A stretch of DNA of 64,000 nt from Moniliophthora roreri. Taxonomy: Eukaryota > Basidiomycota > Agaricomycetes > Agaricales > Marasmiaceae. Numbering within the stretch: position 1 is the stretch's first letter; each line of letters starts with the position of its first letter. A program made the translations under genes and the position numbers. A model generated the notes under the pieces. It was not told the DNA's origin and searched no databases. It was given only the letters and a program-made list of their open reading frames with translations. Of the stretch, positions 63,801-64,000 are shown in pieces. Location: assembly GCA_001466705.2 (NCBI GenBank), contig LATX02000226.1:186001-250000 (forward strand). Direction: 5' to 3'.

Positions 63801-64000
63801 CAGGCAATGCTCGATTATCTCAGTCAGTTGACGGATACAACCGTGTCAGAATATTACTGATACATCTGTTAGAGCATGTCAATCCGACGCCTACATATCA
63901 AGATCTCATGAGGAATATAACGTGGGTCGACCTCTTGAGAACGAGGCGATATCAGGATAGTCTAACATACACCTCTCGAACCGTGACAGAGATAGCCTCC
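60853..64000 (+). pseudogene. TKL protein kinase fused to a caspase (metacaspase-type) domain, frameshifted
   Basis: Exons 60853-61005, 61057-61212, 61262-61360, 61423-61599, 61651-61725 and from 61793 give an N-terminal helical segment and a kinase domain: GGGFA-DVFKG, VCLKVL, LNHPNVLPLLGI, THNDIKGANIFV (HND instead of HRD), LADFGLA, GSLRWMAPEVF, DIYAYACTVLE and ITGKPPFFGLP. After a linker rich in Ala/Pro comes KRALLIGIRAFG, VDDWKKLLVGFYGYREEDVI, IVPVDALDQYGNIIPE, VFDTCHSGTLMD (nucleophile Cys) and PTPTYQDLM, a caspase-fold p20/p10 pattern. The kinase part matches exon for exon the gene at 10236. Frame changes occur near 61860, 61945, 62735 and 62945, and the His motif reads SGCSGP, so it looks inactivated. 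It runs off the window. Confidence 0.72.

Overview
The window is nuclear DNA of a filamentous basidiomycete (Agaricomycetes). Its gene complement resembles Rhizoctonia/Ceratobasidiaceae, but that placement is inference. The evidence is dense genes split by many 48-62 bp GT-AG introns, tRNA genes with anticodon-loop introns, and typical families: Argonaute, tyrosine-kinase-like (TKL) kinases with HGD instead of HRD, an MLKL-type four-helix-bundle kinase, a short secreted tyrosinase, a deuterolysin protease, a berberine-bridge oxidase, a DUF6593 protein, and MULE and CACTA-like transposons. Nearly every gene model was built by hand from splice signals and reading-frame continuity.

The layout has four parts. 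(1) 1-28 kb is accessory and repeat-rich. It holds two paralogues of an unnamed family (left edge and 23.4-25.0 kb), a DUF6593 protein, a tRNA-Val, a Zn2Cys6 transcription factor, a TKL kinase, a tyrosinase, an MLKL-like kinase, and an intact PGAP4-like membrane glycosyltransferase (25.8-27.8 kb). Decayed fragments of the last gene are scattered on both strands between 8.9 and 22.4 kb. (2) 28.1-39.2 kb is a nest of DNA transposons beside a second intron-containing tRNA-Val gene. A plus-strand MULE-like transposase is split into two halves. Between the halves sits a 3.1-kb element with CACTG termini and a TTA target-site duplication, and its right terminal repeat is in turn split by a 338-bp palindromic MITE. 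A second MULE-like transposase lies on the minus strand. Both transposon ORF systems carry stop codons that C-to-T changes explain. (3) 39.6-56.1 kb is a compact core-like block: a conserved small protein, MED21 and Rtf2 (divergent), a BBE-type FAD oxidase, Argonaute, a GFA/CENP-V-domain protein, the mitochondrial GTP/GDP carrier Ggc1 and an M35 protease. (4) 56-64 kb is gene-poor with degenerate repeats, ending in a TKL kinase fused to a caspase (metacaspase-type) domain that carries several frameshifts and runs off the right edge.

The most interesting content is the cell-death and signalling set: the MLKL-like kinase, a stand-alone TKL kinase, and the TKL-caspase fusion, whose kinase half has the same exon structure as the stand-alone kinase. 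Next come the nested, C-to-T-mutated transposons with an unrecognised CACTA-like element protein, and the local shattering and amplification of the PGAP4-like gene.
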